Assembly (NCBI GenBank): GCA_021826605.1
Contig: JAKAZF010000099.1
Coordinates: 1-8,174, forward strand
Length of the DNA stretch: 8,174 nucleotides
Source: Planctomycetota bacterium
Lineage (GTDB): Bacteria; Planctomycetota; Phycisphaerae; WQYP01
Direction: 5' to 3'
In this document: positions 1 through 6,140 of the stretch, piece after piece
Layout: the number at the start of each line of letters is the position of its first letter
Position numbering within the stretch: position 1 is the first letter of the stretch
Program-made: the position numbers and the translations under genes
The notes under the pieces: generated by a model
What the model was told of the DNA's origin: nothing
What the model saw: the letters and a program-made list of their open reading frames with translations, nothing else
Databases searched by the model: none

Positions 1-13
1 GCTCTTCCGATCT
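1..13 (+). other. Residual Illumina adapter at contig edge
   Basis: Bases 1-13 read GCTCTTCCGATCT, which is exactly the last 13 bases of the Illumina TruSeq adapter. This is almost certainly untrimmed library sequence and not genome. It happens to keep the permease frame open, so an automated caller would add four false codons (2-13) to the protein. Confidence 0.9.
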
Positions 14-820
14 CTGATTCTGCTGGTCGGCCCCAGCCTGATCAGCCAGGATTTGCGCGTCAATGCGTTGCCGCTTTATTTTTCGCGGCCCCTGCGGCGC
101 GTGGATTATTTTCTGGGAAAGCTGGGGGTCATTGTGGCTTTTCTGGGCATGGTGCTGATTGTGCCGGCGGTGGTAGCGTATATTTTCGGATTGCTGTTCA
201 GCCTGGATATCAGTGTGATTCCCGACACGTTCGCCATTCTCCTGGAGGTTGTGGCGTATGGGCTGATCATTGCACTTTCGGCGGGGACGCTGATACTGGC
301 TTTGTCGGGATTGTCACGAAATTCCCGTTACGTGGCTCTGATGTGGCTGGGGCTGTGGTTTGTCAGCAGCGTGGTAGGTTCCATGCTGGAAGGCGTGCAT
401 CACCAGCAGATGCGTTATGCGGCGTATGCTCACGCACAACAAATCCAGACACGCCGCCTTCAGGCTGATCGTAAGGCCGGTAAAACGAAATCCGAGTGGG
501 CACGGGAAGCGGCGACTTGGCAGCAGTCTCAGGTGGCTTATCAAGCCTCGGTGCTGCATGACCGACAAACGGATTGGCGGCCACTGGTATCGTATACCGG
601 TAATCTTTCCCGCCTTGAAGATCATTTATTGGGATTAAACAACGCGTGGCGGAAACTGGCAAAACTCGAACCCAGTATCACAGCGCGTAACCGCCTGCTG
701 GCGCGGAATACCGGGCCGCAGTTTCCCTGGTATTGGTCCGCGGCCGTAATAATGTTTCTGTTTGGGCTTTCTTTATGCATACTGAATCTGTCCATACGAT
801 CGCTGGATCGGCTGAAGTAG
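14..820 (+). CDS. ABC-2 type transporter permease, 5'-truncated
   Basis: Membrane subunit of an ABC-2 type transporter, lacking its N-terminus because the contig begins inside it. The frame is open from the first genomic base and ends at TAG 818-820, leaving 268 residues. The TTG at base 53 is only an internal leucine codon and not a start. The visible part opens with the family-typical stretch GPSLISQDLRVNALPLYFSR followed by PL.R.DY.LGK, the cytoplasmic coupling-region motif of ABC-2 permeases. Three hydrophobic segments follow (about bases 119-196, 230-307 and 326-382). Then comes a long hydrophilic region of about 110 residues rich in Gln, Arg and Ala, and a last membrane segment near bases 733-795. 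The C-terminal coding region overlaps the ATPase gene by 46 bases, indicating translational coupling. The substrate cannot be told from sequence. Confidence 0.85.
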   Translation: MILLVGPSLISQDLRVNALPLYFSRPLRRVDYFLGKLGVIVAFLGMVLIVPAVVAYIFGLLFSLDISVIPDTFAILLEVVAYGLIIALSAGTLILALSGLSRNSRYVALMWLGLWFVSSVVGSMLEGVHHQQMRYAAYAHAQQIQTRRLQADRKAGKTKSEWAREAATWQQSQVAYQASVLHDRQTDWRPLVSYTGNLSRLEDHLLGLNNAWRKLAKLEPSITARNRLLARNTGPQFPWYWSAAVIMFLFGLSLCILNLSIRSLDRLK

Positions 821-1752
821 GACCGATCATTGCTTTCCACGATGTCAGCAAGTGGTATGGCAATGTCATCGGTCTTAATAAGCTCACGCTCCAAATACGC
901 GCCGGAGTTACCGGCCTGCTGGGGCCTAACGGCGCGGGCAAATCAACGCTGCTGCAATTGGCCACCGGACAGCTTTTTCCCAGCAAAGGGCGTGTAGAGA
1001 TATTAGGCCAGGCCGCTTGGAACAACCCGGCCCTGAATCGCCGCATCGGACTGTGCCCTGAACAAGATGCGCTTTATGAATGGATGACCGGAGCTGATTT
1101 TGTCATTACCTGCGCCCGCCTGGCGGGTATGAACCGTGTGCAGGCGCGGCAGGCGGCCCGGCGGTCTCTGGAAGCTGTGGGCATGACGCCGCACAAATCG
1201 CGGGTGATCCGCGGTTATTCCAAAGGCATGAGGCAGCGCACCAAACTGGCGCAGGCGCTGGTGCATGATCCGGAAATTCTGTTTCTGGATGAACCTATGA
1301 CCGGTACCGACCCCGTAGCGCGGCGCGATCTAATGGATATCATTCATAGGCTTGCACAGGCTGGAAAAAGCGTAGTGGTTTCCAGCCATGTTCTGCACGA
1401 AGTAGAGACACTGACACCCAATATTATTCTCCTGAACCATGGCCGACTGCTGGCGCAGGGGCACATCCGGCAGATTCGTGATTTGATGGACCAGCATCCG
1501 CATCGCATTGTGCTGGTCTGTGAAAATTGCCGGGCGCTTGCCGCGAGCCTGATGCAGTGGCCGGACGTGGCTGCCATCCACGTTCATGCCGTGACCAATC
1601 ATCCGCAATCGCTGATGGTTGAAACCTGCGAGCCGGACACGTTTTACGCGCGGTTACCGCAGCTTGTTGCGCAAGAGAACTGGGCTATTGCGGAAGTTTA
1701 TTCCGAAGACGACAACCTCGATGCGGTGTTCCGATATCTGGTGAACAAATGA
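775..1752 (+). CDS. ABC transporter ATP-binding protein
   Basis: Cytoplasmic ATPase that powers the flanking ABC-2 permeases. The chosen ATG at 775 gives 325 residues. An upstream TTG at 733 would add 14 residues with no visible ribosome site, so I did not use it. From ATG 775, the motifs in order are: aromatic A-loop W27/Y28, Walker A GPNGAGKST 50-58, Q-loop Gln97 in CPEQD, signature YSKGMRQR 148-155, Walker B ILFLDE 168-173, D-loop region TGTDP 176-180 (the usual form is TGLDP), and H-loop His205 in SSHVLHE. The last roughly 110 residues form the extra C-terminal domain common in NatA/CcmA-like exporter ATPases. The gene overlaps the upstream permease by 46 bases and shares ATGA with the next permease. 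All catalytic motifs are intact. An export direction and a link to oxidase assembly are inferred from family and neighbours only. Confidence 0.93.
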   Translation: MHTESVHTIAGSAEVGPIIAFHDVSKWYGNVIGLNKLTLQIRAGVTGLLGPNGAGKSTLLQLATGQLFPSKGRVEILGQAAWNNPALNRRIGLCPEQDALYEWMTGADFVITCARLAGMNRVQARQAARRSLEAVGMTPHKSRVIRGYSKGMRQRTKLAQALVHDPEILFLDEPMTGTDPVARRDLMDIIHRLAQAGKSVVVSSHVLHEVETLTPNIILLNHGRLLAQGHIRQIRDLMDQHPHRIVLVCENCRALAASLMQWPDVAAIHVHAVTNHPQSLMVETCEPDTFYARLPQLVAQENWAIAEVYSEDDNLDAVFRYLVNK

Positions 1753-2672
1753 ATTCTGACCTTGCACAACAAGAACAATCCGCGGTGCCCCCGGCGTCGC
1801 CCCAGCCCATGCAGCCCCGCACCGGCGTTGATAAGTTTTCGGGTCTGCGGTCATTCTGGACGCTTTATACGCTGACCCTGCGGCAGCAACGCCACGGCAA
1901 ACGCTGGATCGCTCTGGCATTTTTGCTTTTGCTGCCGCCGCTGCTGGCCGTTCTCACGCGATGGACCGATCCGGATGTGTCCGGGAAAGTTCTGGAGTTC
2001 AATCTGGCCTTTATGTTGATTCCGCAGGGACTTCTGCCGCTGGTGGCGCTGCTGTATGCATCGGGCATGATTCAGGATGAACAGGAAGAGCAGACCATTA
2101 CCTATCTGCTGATTCGACCGATTGCCAAATGGGCGATTTATCTGGCCAAGCTGCTGGCCACGCTCACTGCGGCGGTGGTGGTGACGGTCGTGGTTACCTC
2201 CTTGACGTATGCAGCCATATATACAGGAAATGCCCATCCGCCGGACATCCTGATGCGATGCCTGACCGCGTGCAGCGTCCATGCGTTGGCGGTGGTTGCG
2301 TACTGCTGTCTGTTTGGCCTGCTGGGCCTGCTGACGCGGCGCGTGTTGATCGCCGGCATTATTTATATTTCTCTGGTGGAAGGCATTCTGGCTAATCTTC
2401 CCTTTGCGATCCGATTAATCACGGTCATTTATTACACCCGCTTAATTACGTATCGCGTGCTGTCGTTTACGGTGCCGGTCGGCGGAGGGGCACAGAACCT
2501 GGCTGCGGACAGTTGGCAGTTGAATGTTACGCACGATCCGGCTTTGCAGCATTATCCGCACACCTGGGCCTGCCTGACGATACTGTTGATCGGCAGTGTG
2601 GTGTGCAGTTTCCTGGCAGCACTGCGGTGTGCAAATCGTGAATTTTACGTAAAAACGCCGGATAAAACGTAA
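1749..2672 (+). CDS. ABC-2 type transporter permease
   Basis: Second membrane subunit, 307 residues, complete. The start ATG overlaps the ATPase stop in an ATGA (1749-1752), so it is translationally coupled. A Pro/Gln-rich cytoplasmic N-terminus of about 30 residues precedes six likely membrane helices at roughly residues 53-70, 86-106, 129-153, 175-195, 199-217 and 274-293. Residues 106-136 carry the ABC-2 coupling motif (GMIQDEQEEQTITYLLIRP, then a Lys at 134), the counterpart of NALPLYFSRP in the first permease. The two permeases therefore probably form a heterodimer around the ATPase. An extracytoplasmic loop lies around residues 240-270. The cargo is unknown. Confidence 0.88.
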   Translation: MNSDLAQQEQSAVPPASPQPMQPRTGVDKFSGLRSFWTLYTLTLRQQRHGKRWIALAFLLLLPPLLAVLTRWTDPDVSGKVLEFNLAFMLIPQGLLPLVALLYASGMIQDEQEEQTITYLLIRPIAKWAIYLAKLLATLTAAVVVTVVVTSLTYAAIYTGNAHPPDILMRCLTACSVHALAVVAYCCLFGLLGLLTRRVLIAGIIYISLVEGILANLPFAIRLITVIYYTRLITYRVLSFTVPVGGGAQNLAADSWQLNVTHDPALQHYPHTWACLTILLIGSVVCSFLAALRCANREFYVKTPDKT

Positions 2673-2740
2673 GGAGACAAACGTACCAGCATAACGAGCA
2701 CGCCGCACGAAGCTGCGATTTTTGTTCCCCCCTCCCCAAC

Positions 2741-2800
2741 GCGCCCGAGAGCACCGGATGGCAATCCGGTGGTTGACCCCACGCCGCCAACCAACCACCG
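2741..2800. repeat. 60-bp palindromic repeat, copy A
   Basis: Matches copy B (2833-2892) at 55 of 60 positions with no gaps. It holds two mutually exclusive hairpins. In one, CACCGGAT (2752-2759) pairs with ATCCGGTG (2764-2771) around a 4-base loop. In the other, CCGGTGGTTG (2766-2775) pairs with CAACCACCGG (2792-2801). Copy A also has an outer 9-bp arm: AGAGCACCG (2748-2756) with CGGTGCTCT (2812-2820). The type is unknown; it resembles a REP-like or MITE-like intergenic palindrome. Confidence 0.85.
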
Positions 2801-2832
2801 GGTTATCACCACGGTGCTCTTTAAACCACGAT

Positions 2833-2892
2833 GCGCCCGAGAGCACCGGATGATAATCCGGTGGTTGATCCCCTGCCGCCAACCAACCACCG
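2833..2892. repeat. 60-bp palindromic repeat, copy B
   Basis: Second copy, 92 bases downstream of copy A and in the same orientation. The five differences fall in the hairpin loop (2 of 4 loop bases differ) and in the central spacer, while every stem base is kept. Stems are CACCGGAT (2844-2851) with ATCCGGTG (2856-2863), or alternatively CGGTGGTTG (2859-2867) with CAACCACCG (2884-2892). The outer arm seen around copy A is absent. Confidence 0.85.
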
Positions 2893-2944
2893 ACACACCA
2901 TTTGCAATACCATAGGCTGTTCGCCTAATATGAATGCCGCAAAG

Positions 2945-2974
2945 GCCGTTGCCATGCGGTGCACGGGCTTTTTT
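2945..2974 (+). terminator. Possible intrinsic terminator
   Basis: CCGT (2946-2949) pairs with ACGG (2963-2966), with possible further pairing inside the loop, and a run of six T follows at 2969-2974. It lies after the ABC genes and 41 bases before ctaB, so it could separate the two transcripts. The stem is short and imperfect. Confidence 0.35.
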
Positions 2975-3015
2975 GAGCGGACGAGCGTTTTGAAGACAAG
3001 GCTGCCTGATAATAT

Positions 3016-4050
3016 ATGAGCACGCTTATCGAAGTTCCTTCCCCGGCCATTGGCTCGCAAACAATCAGCCACTCCGCCACACAGCCCTCGTTTTTATCAG
3101 ACCTTTTGGAATTGGCCAAAATTCGCCTCACCGGCATGGTGGTTATTACGACCATGGTCGGGTTTTATCTGGGCGGGGCCGGCGGGGAAGGCTGGCTCAA
3201 ACTGCTGTGGGTGGCGGTCGGCACATGGATGCTGGCAGCCAGTGCCGCCACGCTCAATCAGGTATTTGAAATATCACGCGACGCCCTGATGCCCCGCACG
3301 GCCAACCGCCCGTTGCCCGCAGGCCGCCTGTTGCCTTCCACAGCGCTGATCTTCGCTGCGGGATTGGCCGGCATATCCTTGGCCATCCTGTGGCTGGGGA
3401 CCAATGAACTTACCGCCCTGCTGGGATTGGCGAATCTGATAATCTATGCATTTATCTACACGCCTATGAAACGCTTTTCCACACTTAATACCCTGGTGGG
3501 CGCCGTGTGCGGCGGTATCCCGCCCGTCATGGGTTATACCGCGGCCACCGGGCATTTGGCACCCGCCGCCATTGCTCTGGGTGTTTTGCTGTTTGTCTGG
3601 CAGATTCCGCATTTTCTGGCTCTGGCCTGGTTATACCGCGATCAATATGAATTGGCGGGATTCAAAATGTTGCCCGTCATTGATAAAACCGGCCGCTTCA
3701 CCTTCCGCATGATAGTGCTTTACAGCGTCCTGTTAATCCCGGCAGCTCTGGCGGAAACCGTGCTGGGGGCGGCGGGGATCTGGTATGCGATAGCCGCGGT
3801 GATTCTGGGGGCTGTTATGGTGTTTCTGGCTACCGTGCTGCTGCGCGAGCCAAGCCGCACGGGGGCACGCCGAGTGTTTCTAGCCAGTGTGATTTATTTG
3901 CCGCTGTTGCTGATGGCGTTGGCGGCTGACACCCGGCCCGGTGCGCCGGCGACAATGTTTAGCGATTCCCTCCATCTTTTGGGTCAGTCGAATGCTGCCT
4001 CCAGCGTTCTCCCCGGTGCCGATGTTGCCGCGAAGAAGCCCGTGCAATAG
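3016..4050 (+). CDS. ctaB: Heme O synthase (protoheme IX farnesyltransferase)
   Basis: Membrane UbiA-family prenyltransferase that attaches farnesyl from farnesyl diphosphate to heme B, giving heme O for heme-copper oxidases. It has 344 residues, slightly longer than the usual 290-310 because of extensions at both ends. The prenyl-diphosphate/Mg-binding motif lies at 81-104: N81-Q, E85, D89, M92, RT 94-95, RPLPAGR 98-104. GGIPP 166-170 and VWQIPHF 194-200 are conserved heme-side motifs. The second Asp-type motif is YRDQYELAGFKMLP, 207-220. About eight to nine hydrophobic helices are visible. The start ATG is supported by homology beginning near residue 29; only a weak AAGG (2998-3001) lies upstream. 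The equivalent enterobacterial gene is cyoE. A neighbouring ABC exporter fits an oxidase-assembly locus, but no oxidase subunit lies within the window. Confidence 0.95.
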   Translation: MSTLIEVPSPAIGSQTISHSATQPSFLSDLLELAKIRLTGMVVITTMVGFYLGGAGGEGWLKLLWVAVGTWMLAASAATLNQVFEISRDALMPRTANRPLPAGRLLPSTALIFAAGLAGISLAILWLGTNELTALLGLANLIIYAFIYTPMKRFSTLNTLVGAVCGGIPPVMGYTAATGHLAPAAIALGVLLFVWQIPHFLALAWLYRDQYELAGFKMLPVIDKTGRFTFRMIVLYSVLLIPAALAETVLGAAGIWYAIAAVILGAVMVFLATVLLREPSRTGARRVFLASVIYLPLLLMALAADTRPGAPATMFSDSLHLLGQSNAASSVLPGADVAAKKPVQ

Positions 4051-4060
4051 CCTGCCCAGG

Positions 4061-4105
4061 AGCCTGTCCGAGTAATGGCCGGGATCGCGATTACTCGGAC
4101 AGGGT
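4061..4105. repeat. 45-bp palindromic element with 5-bp flanking repeats
   Basis: A perfect 14-bp inverted repeat, CCTGTCCGAGTAAT (4063-4076) and ATTACTCGGACAGG (4090-4103), surrounds a 13-base loop. One further outer pair (A4061/T4105) lies beyond a single mismatch. CCAGG occurs immediately outside on both sides (4056-4060 and 4106-4110), like a 5-bp target duplication. It lies in the 74-base gap between ctaB and the DUF3179 gene. As RNA it would form a very stable hairpin, but no T run follows, so it is not a classical terminator. Confidence 0.8.
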
Positions 4106-4124
4106 CCAGGGCGGCGGTGAAACT

Positions 4125-5234
4125 ATGTCCATGAAAAGTAAATTCATCGCCTTTTTTTCCTCCGGATTATGGATTATCGTCCTGCTGGCTTGCACCACAG
4201 TGGGCCTGGCCGTTAAGGAAATTATTATCCCCCTGGCCAGCGGTGATTTTACTCACACCATCGGTGATGGCGTGCATGTCAGCAGTTATAATTTTAATCT
4301 TCATCCCCTGCTGATCAATCGCAAGTTCCTCATGGCGTCCGGCAACAGCAAAGACGGCCTGAATGCGCTGAATCGGCCGCGCCTGTTGACGATAGCGCAA
4401 GTCAGTAACATTAACAATGCGCGCCGCGATGCCGGCGGATTTATCCAGGGGCCGGATCGTGTCGTGGGAGTTGTGATTCACGCCCAGGCCAGAGCCTATC
4501 CGCTGCCTATGATGAACTGGCATGAAATCTGTAATGATCGCCTCGGCGGAAAAGCCATCGCGATCATCTGGGATGGTTTTTGTGATACCGCCCTGGTGGT
4601 AAGCCGCCGGGTTGATGGCCAAACCGTCCGATTCGGCTACAGCGGCCTGGTCTACAACGGCAACGCCCTTATTTATGACCATCAACCCAGCGTGGCGGAT
4701 GAAAGTTTATTCAGCCCGATCGCCGGCCGCGCCATCGCCGGCCCGCTGGCCGCCCAACACGTTAAGTTAACGCCTCTGCCCTGTCAGGTTGTTACGTGGC
4801 GAAACTGGAAAAGCATGTATCCGCAAACCACAATGATCGCCGGCGTAACGACGCTTTACGCCGCGTATCGCAAAGATGTTTACGGCCCCTATGACCACAG
4901 CCCCGCCGGCCCGCAGTATCCGGTGACGCCGCTGTGGAATTACCATCATCCGAAACTCAAATCCAGCCTGATTCTGCTGCGGATAAAACGACACTGGAGG
5001 CCGCTGGCATTTTCGAGTCTTTTTGCCCGGGAAAATCGGGCCGGGGTTGTGCACCTGCGTATGGCGGGCGTGCCTGTGGTCCTGCAATGTTTCAAGGAGC
5101 CGCAATGGCGGACCATAACGGTGATTTCTCCGCAGCAAATCCCGACCGCCTACGGATTTTTATTCGCCTGGTACGCCCAGCACCCGAAAGATTTTACCGC
5201 CAAATTCTGGGCGCACGGCGCTGAAATTCATTGA
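4125..5234 (+). CDS. DUF3179 domain-containing protein, membrane-anchored
   Basis: 369 residues. The domain of unknown function DUF3179 spans roughly residues 85-355. Recognisable blocks are the VVGVVIHAQARAYPLPMMNW core ending in NWHE (131-134), the FGYSGLVYN.NALIYD block (170-185), TTLYAAYRKDVYGPY (242-256) and the C-terminal FAWYAQHP (347-354). The family normally has a CPLCGT motif after the NWHE block. Here the region reads IIWDGFCDTA (147-156), keeping only the second Cys (153). A hydrophobic N-terminal segment, about residues 8-30, suggests a signal anchor. LLAC (20-23) could be a lipobox, but the hydrophobic run continues past the Cys, so lipoprotein status is uncertain. Two starts are possible: ATG 4125, or ATG 4131, which is better spaced from GGTGA 4116-4120. 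The biochemical role is unknown. Confidence 0.85.
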   Translation: MSMKSKFIAFFSSGLWIIVLLACTTVGLAVKEIIIPLASGDFTHTIGDGVHVSSYNFNLHPLLINRKFLMASGNSKDGLNALNRPRLLTIAQVSNINNARRDAGGFIQGPDRVVGVVIHAQARAYPLPMMNWHEICNDRLGGKAIAIIWDGFCDTALVVSRRVDGQTVRFGYSGLVYNGNALIYDHQPSVADESLFSPIAGRAIAGPLAAQHVKLTPLPCQVVTWRNWKSMYPQTTMIAGVTTLYAAYRKDVYGPYDHSPAGPQYPVTPLWNYHHPKLKSSLILLRIKRHWRPLAFSSLFARENRAGVVHLRMAGVPVVLQCFKEPQWRTITVISPQQIPTAYGFLFAWYAQHPKDFTAKFWAHGAEIH

Positions 5235-5259
5235 CTTTTAGCCTCCGGGCCGATACTGT
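5231..5259 (+). promoter_or_regulatory. Likely promoter of tRNA-Ser
   Basis: TTGACT (5231-5236, 5 of 6 bases of the sigma70-type -35) is followed after exactly 17 bases by TACTGT (5254-5259, keeping the TA and final T of a -10). Predicted transcription would begin about 5266, just before the tRNA at 5271. The -35 overlaps the stop codon of the DUF3179 gene. Confidence 0.45.
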
Positions 5260-5270
5260 TTGAACTCTCT

Positions 5271-5361
5271 GGAGAGATGGCCGAGCGGCTGAAGGCGCCG
5301 GTTTGCTAAACCGGTGTACGGGTTACAACCTGTACCGCGGGTTCGAATCCCGCTCTCTCCG
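5271..5361 (+). tRNA. tRNA-Ser (anticodon GCU)
   Basis: A full class II cloverleaf. The acceptor stem is GGAGAGA (5271-5277) with TCTCTCC (5354-5360), followed by a G discriminator at 5361. The D arm holds GCCGAGCGG. The anticodon arm CCGGT/ACCGG has loop TTGCTAA, with anticodon GCT at 5305-5307, reading AGU and AGC. A long variable arm pairs GTACGGGTT with AACCTGTAC through one G-U pair. The T arm is GCGGG-TTCGAAT-CCCGC. The long variable arm and G discriminator are serine identity features. CCA is not encoded and would be added after transcription. Confidence 0.97.
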
Positions 5362-5381
5362 TTTCGGCCCCCAGCCGAAAC
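5361..5381 (+). terminator. Hairpin at the 3' end of tRNA-Ser
   Basis: GTTTCGGC (5361-5368) pairs perfectly with GCCGAAAC (5374-5381) around a 5-base loop. It shares the tRNA discriminator base and could end the transcript or guide 3' processing. No T run follows, so intrinsic termination is uncertain. Confidence 0.35.
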
Positions 5382-5441
5382 AGAGCAGGGAAGAAGAAAA
5401 CACCCACACGAACAAACAAAATCCCAAACAGCAGCACAGCG

Positions 5442-5857
5442 GACGCCCAGCGCGCAAATCCCCTGCGGTCTCCTGCTCAACTCTCTACTGATCAGGCCCT
5501 GATTGCGCTGTCAAACATTACCGTGTTCACGCCTGCGCGGTTATGCCCCAACATGTCCATCTTTTTGTCGGGCGCACGGCGACGGATATTCGGACGGTCA
5601 TCGGCGACTTTAAACGTTTTGCAACCATGGAACTCTATCGCCAGAACATCCATCCCGCCCAACTCGGCACGCCTCAATGCACCACCATCTGGGCCCGCGG
5701 CTGCTGGTGTGTCTATCTGCACGCTGCTGATGTACAACGTGTCACTGCCTATATCAATAGAAATCCAATGCGCGATAAACTTCCACCCCAGCACTGGAAC
5801 TGCGTGACGCCATGGCCCGCCGGGAACGATTCTCCTGATTACAACCGCGCTGGTTAG
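5442..5857 (+). pseudogene. Degenerate REP-associated tyrosine transposase (RAYT)
   Basis: Remnant of a Y1/HUH single-strand transposase. Two frames must be joined. The frame containing base 5442 gives RANPLRSPAQLSTDQALIAL up to about 5510. The frame ending at TAG 5855-5857 then continues KHYRVHACAVMPQHVHLFVG. Together they match, block for block, the intact RAYT at 6141-6767 (AALKFPPVMLSGIQARAIA... then YHIYACAIMPDHVHLVL). The HUH pair (HVH in MPQHVHL), the helix Tyr in AYINRNPM and the end LPPQHWNCVTPW are still present. The N-terminal GFWLPND region is missing, and a frameshift lies near 5507-5515 with a TGA (5489-5491) in the second frame. The fragment begins within about 100 bases of the tRNA-Ser 3' end. 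An ATG at 5543 opens a 104-residue frame that lacks the N-terminal half, so it is unlikely to encode an active enzyme. Confidence 0.75.
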
Positions 5858-5878
5858 GGCGACAAGGAGGGAAGAACG

Positions 5879-5940
5879 CGGCGGCCCCGTGCCGCCGGCT
5901 AAATCTCCCTGCTTCATTTAGTTGCGGGCATCGTGCCCGC
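5879..5940. repeat. Diverged REPIN-like pair of inverted hairpins
   Basis: Two hairpins face each other. CGGCGGC/GCCGCCG (5879-5885 with 5891-5897) is followed by CTAAAT (5899-5904). After 11 bases, ATTTAG (5916-5921) precedes GCGGGCA/TGCCCGC (5924-5930 with 5934-5940). In both units TTAG lies just 5' of the hairpin when read outward. This is the same plan as the REPINs at 6022, 6833 and 7022 with different stem sequences. It lies 22 bases after the broken RAYT. Confidence 0.6.
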
Positions 5941-5960
5941 GCGTTCCCCAGGTGCCGCGG

Positions 5961-6021
5961 GAAAACGAAAGATGCAGCGCTGACGGAGTTCAGGAAAATA
6001 TGACGCCGTCACCGCGCGACG
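5961..6021. repeat. Direct repeat preceding REPIN copy 1
   Basis: This segment recurs at 6961-7021, exactly 1,000 bases away and with no gaps. By hand count 37 of 50 bases match across 5961-6010, including a shared CAGCGCTG palindrome at 5975-5982. It continues directly into REPIN copy 1. Confidence 0.7.
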
Positions 6022-6124
6022 CCACCGGTGGATAAATCCACCGGCTAACATATACGCGTATGGCACGGCATCGGTATTCTTAATTCATTTTGGCGCATGT
6101 TAGCCGGCACATTTAATGTGCCGG
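6022..6124. repeat. REPIN-like element, copy 1 (complete)
   Basis: Left hairpin CCGGTGGATAAATCCACCGG (6025-6044, 9-bp stem) is followed by CTAACAT. A spacer of about 45 bases follows, then ATGTTAG (6097-6103) and the right hairpin with stem CGGCACATT/AATGTGCCG (6105-6123). The inner CCGGCTAACAT and ATGTTAGCCGG are inverted repeats, so two REP units face each other. It lies just beyond the 3' end of the minus-strand RAYT. Confidence 0.85.
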
Positions 6125-6139
6125 GGCGGCTTCGCCGCC
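6125..6139 (-). terminator. Hairpin directly after the RAYT stop codon
   Basis: GGCGGC and GCCGCC (6 bp, 3-base loop) begin one base past the RAYT stop (6141-6143) on the minus strand, next to the right hairpin of REPIN copy 1. It would fold strongly in RNA, but no T run follows. It may limit read-through or be part of the element end. Confidence 0.35.
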
Positions 6140-6140
6140 G

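Larger units (their letters stand above)
2673..3015. other. Intergenic region between permease and ctaB
   Basis: This 343-base gap has no convincing gene. In order it holds: a Shine-Dalgarno-like AAGGAGA at 2671-2677 with no start codon at a usable distance; a weak 4-bp hairpin with a T5 run (2704-2723); two 60-bp palindromic repeats (2741-2800 and 2833-2892); and a GC hairpin with a T6 run (2945-2974). Short open frames on both strands run through the repeats but simply read the repeat sequence twice. Confidence 0.7.

Noticed and set aside
733..774. Upstream TTG start for the ABC ATPase
   Set aside because: It would add 14 residues with no family similarity and no Shine-Dalgarno; ATG 775 fits better, although it also lacks a good ribosome site.
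2990..3015. Promoter TTGAAG...TAATAT just before ctaB
   Set aside because: The spacing is only 14 bases and the -10 touches the start codon, so transcription would begin inside the gene.
2442..3072. Several overlapping minus-strand open frames of 83-146 codons between the permease and ctaB
   Set aside because: They read through the two 60-bp repeats and yield the same peptide twice (a GSTTGLPSGALG-like run). They have no ribosome sites and end inside real genes, so they are repeat artefacts.
5303..5502. Short plus-strand frames through the tRNA and the following 140 bases
   Set aside because: They start inside the tRNA and have no ribosome site. Beyond about 5442 the relevant coding signal is the broken RAYT.
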